This document shows positions 61,943 through 64,000 of a DNA stretch of 64,000 bases, in pieces. Within the stretch, counting starts at the first letter, position 1, and each line of letters starts with the position of its first letter. A program made the position numbers and the translations under genes. The notes under the pieces were generated by a model. It was not told the DNA's origin, ran no database searches, and saw only the letters and a program-made list of their open reading frames with translations. Origin of the DNA: Geobacillus thermocatenulatus (GTDB taxonomy: Bacteria > Bacillota > Bacilli > Bacillales > Anoxybacillaceae); contig NZ_NEWK01000001.1 of assembly GCF_002217655.1 (NCBI RefSeq), positions 692,001 to 756,000 on the forward strand. Reading direction: 5' to 3'.

Positions 61943-62726
61943 GGTCCTCCATCTCCTTCCAAATGGATTGGAACAATGGCGAAAACGCCGGATGCCGGCG
62001 GGCGGCAAGCGGCGGGCAGCGCCGCAGTTCATCGGGAATGGCAAACGTCCGTACAAGGCGGCCCGGACGCGGCGAAAGCAAGAAAATGCGGTCGCTCATG
62101 GCGATGGCTTCCTCGATGTCATGGGTGACCAAGATGGCTGTTTTTTCATATTGTTGCAGCGTCGTCCAGACGAGCTCCTCGAGCTTCAGCTTCGTTTGCT
62201 GATCCAAGGCGGAAAACGGCTCATCGAGCAAAAGCAGCTTCGGGTCGGTCGCGAGCGTGCGCACAAGCGCCGCGCGCTGGCGCATGCCGCCGGAAAGCTG
62301 GCTCGGGTAATACGATTCGACGCCGCCAAGGCCGATCTCGGCCAGCAGGGCGAGCGCCCGCTTTTTCGTTTCTGGCGTCAACGTTCCCGTGATGTTGAGT
62401 CCGAGCAAAATGTTTTCCTCGATCGTTTTCCAAGGGAATAGATAGTCTTGCTGAAGCATATAGCCGACCGCGCGCCGCGAAGCCCGGGCGTCTGTTCCGC
62501 CTGTCCAGAGCGGTTCGCCTTCCATGAGCACCGTCCCTTCCGTCGGTTCGATCAATCCGGCGATGATCGACAGCAGCGTCGTTTTGCCGCAGCCGCTTGG
62601 GCCGAGAAAGGAGACGAACTCCCCTTTCTCGACGGACAGCGACACATCAGCGAGCGCGGTGACGGCGGTCGTTTTTGTCAAATACGTGTGCGAGAGGCGG
62701 TCGATCGAAAGAAACATTCCGTTCAC
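61926..62726 (-). CDS. ytlC: ABC ATP-binding protein (YtlC-like)
   Basis: 266 residues: Walker [11 protein letters not shown]-loop [12 protein letters not shown], signature LSGGMRQR, Walker [13 protein letters not shown] and H-loop VTHDIEEA, of the SsuB/TauB type. It overlaps the permease gene and lies 6 bp after the binding-protein gene. Confidence 0.93.
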   Translation of the reverse strand: MNGMFLSIDRLSHTYLTKTTAVTALADVSLSVEKGEFVSFLGPSGCGKTTLLSIIAGLIEPTEGTVLMEGEPLWTGGTDARASRRAVGYMLQQDYLFPWKTIEENILLGLNITGTLTPETKKRALALLAEIGLGGVESYYPSQLSGGMRQRAALVRTLATDPKLLLLDEPFSALDQQTKLKLEELVWTTLQQYEKTAILVTHDIEEAIAMSDRIFLLSPRPGRLVRTFAIPDELRRCPPLAARRHPAFSPLFQSIWKEMEDLEAAP

Positions 62727-62732
62727 CCGCTT

Positions 62733-63740
62733 TCATTGCGTGTTCATCGCGTTTTTGGCAAACGACGAATCGACAAGCGTGTTTAGATTGATGCGCTTCG
62801 GCAGCTCGCCAGCTTCGGCCATAATGTCTTGCAAGTGGTTCCACTCTTCTTCATCTAAAATCGGATCGGTCGCGTACGTGTTTTGGCTTTTGTACCGGTC
62901 GACGACTTTTTCGATCAAGGCCAAATCGGTGTCTTTGAAATATGGCTGGATGGCTTTCGCCACCTCAGCGGCGCTGTGCGATTCGACCCATTGCTGCGCT
63001 TTGTAGAGGGCTCTTGTGAATTTTTCAATCACGTCTTTATGCTCTTTCATATAGCTTTGTTTCGCCATGTACGATGTGTACGGGACGCGTCCGGACTCCG
63101 TGCCGAACGAAGCAACGATATAGCCTTTCCCTTCTTGTTCGAAAAGGCTCGCCGTCGGCTCAAACAGCTGGACGAAATCGCCCGTCCCGCTCGCAAAGGC
63201 GTTGGCGATGTTGGCGAAATCGACGTTTTGGATCAGCTTCAAATCTTGATGCGGGTCAATGCCGTGCTTTTTCAGCACATACTCGCCGACCATCTGCGGC
63301 ATGCCGCCTTTCCGTTGGCCGAGGAACGTGCTTCCTTTCAGCATCTCCCACGTAAAGTGGTCGATTTTTTTGCGGGAAACGAGAAACGTTCCATCGGTTT
63401 GGGTGAGCTGCGCGAAATTGATGACCGGATCGTCCGTCCCTTGTGCATACACATAAATGGATGTTTCCGAACCGACCAGTGCGATGTCCGCACCGCCGGA
63501 AAGAAGCGTCGTCATCGTTTTGTCGCCGCCCCATGTCGTCGTCAGCTCGACATCGAGCCCTTCTTCCTTGAAGAACCCTTTCGCCAAGGCGACGTACTGC
63601 GGCGCGTAAAAAATCGAGCGCGTCACTTCGGCGAGGCGAACGGTTTTAAGCGGTTTTTTTCCTTGATCGGCGCCGTTGCTGCAGGCAGCGAGCGGCAAAA
63701 GGAGAAGAAGCGAACACAACCATGCGATCCATTTTTTCAT
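62733..63740 (-). CDS. ytlA: ABC substrate-binding lipoprotein, NMT1/SsuA type (YtlA-like)
   Basis: 335 residues with a lipobox LAAC (Cys about 20). The binding domain begins VRLAEVTRSIFYAPQYVALAKGFFKEEGLDVE, typical of NMT1/SsuA proteins that bind aliphatic sulfonates, taurine or thiamine precursors. The residues that decide ligand cannot be judged by eye. No riboswitch was seen upstream. ATG 63740 is taken as MKKWIAWLCS, giving a normal signal. It is first gene of ytlACD. Confidence 0.92.
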   Translation of the reverse strand: MKKWIAWLCSLLLLLPLAACSNGADQGKKPLKTVRLAEVTRSIFYAPQYVALAKGFFKEEGLDVELTTTWGGDKTMTTLLSGGADIALVGSETSIYVYAQGTDDPVINFAQLTQTDGTFLVSRKKIDHFTWEMLKGSTFLGQRKGGMPQMVGEYVLKKHGIDPHQDLKLIQNVDFANIANAFASGTGDFVQLFEPTASLFEQEGKGYIVASFGTESGRVPYTSYMAKQSYMKEHKDVIEKFTRALYKAQQWVESHSAAEVAKAIQPYFKDTDLALIEKVVDRYKSQNTYATDPILDEEEWNHLQDIMAEAGELPKRINLNTLVDSSFAKNAMNTQ

Positions 63741-63890
63741 GCGGCCTACCCCCTTTTCGTCCACGTGCGGTGAACATTGGTTTCACCTTATCGTATGCAC
63801 GCAGCAAAAATGTGTGAATGCCTAAAAAAATAGGCGGCCGGTCGAGAACGGGCAACAAATCCATTCGTACAGCGGGAAGGAGGCGGGCGT

Positions 63891-64000
63891 ATGAACGGGG
63901 ACATCATCGACCAATACCGGTTTCCGTCACCGCACCCGGGCATCGAGGTGTTCGTTGTCACCTATATGTCCCAAGGGCTGAAGGTGAAAGGGTTTTTCGC
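63891..64000 (+). CDS. Start of an alpha/beta-hydrolase gene (YtmA-like), cut by the window edge
   Basis: Thirty-six codons are visible: MNGDIIDQYRFPSPHPGIEV, then FVVTYMSQGLKVKGFF. GGAAGGAGGCGGGCGT precedes the ATG. The phrase TYxSxGLxVKGF is how prolyl-oligopeptidase-like hydrolases of the YtmA group begin, and ytmA neighbours ytlA in B. subtilis. Too short to be certain. Confidence 0.6.
   Translation, partial: MNGDIIDQYRFPSPHPGIEVFVVTYMSQGLKVKGFF

Overview
The window reads as a chromosomal segment of a thermophilic spore-forming Firmicute, most likely Geobacillus or a close relative. The backbone is moderately GC-rich. The first 130 or so bases of a 16S rRNA gene are of Geobacillus/Bacillus type. 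The content is also typical: the spore-coat transglutaminase tgl, a glgBCDAP operon, the menaquinone cluster menA/menFDHBE, cydAB, luxS-yidD-ytzI-dps, and a wall-binding domain resembling the N-terminus of the Geobacillus S-layer protein SbsC. Genus-level placement is inference from these resemblances; no search was run.

Layout. (1) Positions 1-9,040 are an AT-rich accessory island. It holds three unrecognised genes, a two-gene restriction-modification system (nuclease fused to methyltransferase, plus a two-TRD specificity subunit) and a large serine recombinase. The recombinase frame runs across the island/chromosome junction and over an antisense tRNA-like half. (2) 9.1-16.5 kb carries mgtC, an EamA transporter, tgl, then a scrapyard: promoters and the first 130 bp of an rRNA operon, a tyrosine-recombinase tail and an IS982 pseudogene. 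A DUF3221 lipoprotein, an FAD oxidoreductase and a coiled-coil gene with a 60-bp tandem repeat follow. (3) 16.5-26.9 kb is an iron/heme acquisition locus with Fur boxes: two substrate-binding proteins without a lipobox, three FecCD permeases, one ATPase, a five-domain Ig-like secreted protein, an SbsC-like wall-binding protein and an IsdI-type heme monooxygenase. A 1.5-kb graveyard of mobile-element relics splits it. (4) 27-29.3 kb has an IS4-like deletion derivative with target duplication, a LysE exporter and a CDF metal exporter with a PerR/Fur-like box.

(5) 29.4-37.4 kb is the glycogen operon, with tightly overlapping genes. (6) 37.5-46.8 kb holds an AIM24-family gene, yteA and the men genes. 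(7) 47.0-52.9 kb has two tiny genes and then three transcription units, each with a Fur-like box: DUF2325 plus an unknown gene, a lipoprotein with a probable alpha/alpha-toroid fold, and a lipoprotein with a YVTN propeller and two CXXCH heme motifs. I see this as the best candidate for an undescribed system. (8) 52.9-58.1 kb has cydAB and a Zur-type zinc regulon (ZnuA-like protein, COG0523 GTPase, perhaps yidD). (9) 58.3-64 kb has luxS, ytzI, dps with a sigma-B-like promoter, a holin-family gene, ytkD, a ytl-type ABC transporter and the start of a YtmA-like hydrolase.

Themes. Metal homeostasis dominates: heme/iron uptake and heme degradation, Fur-linked extracytoplasmic redox proteins, zinc uptake, a CDF exporter and Dps. 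The chromosome around 11-22 kb has been rearranged repeatedly, with a lost rRNA operon, chimeric duplications and at least four kinds of transposable-element remnant.
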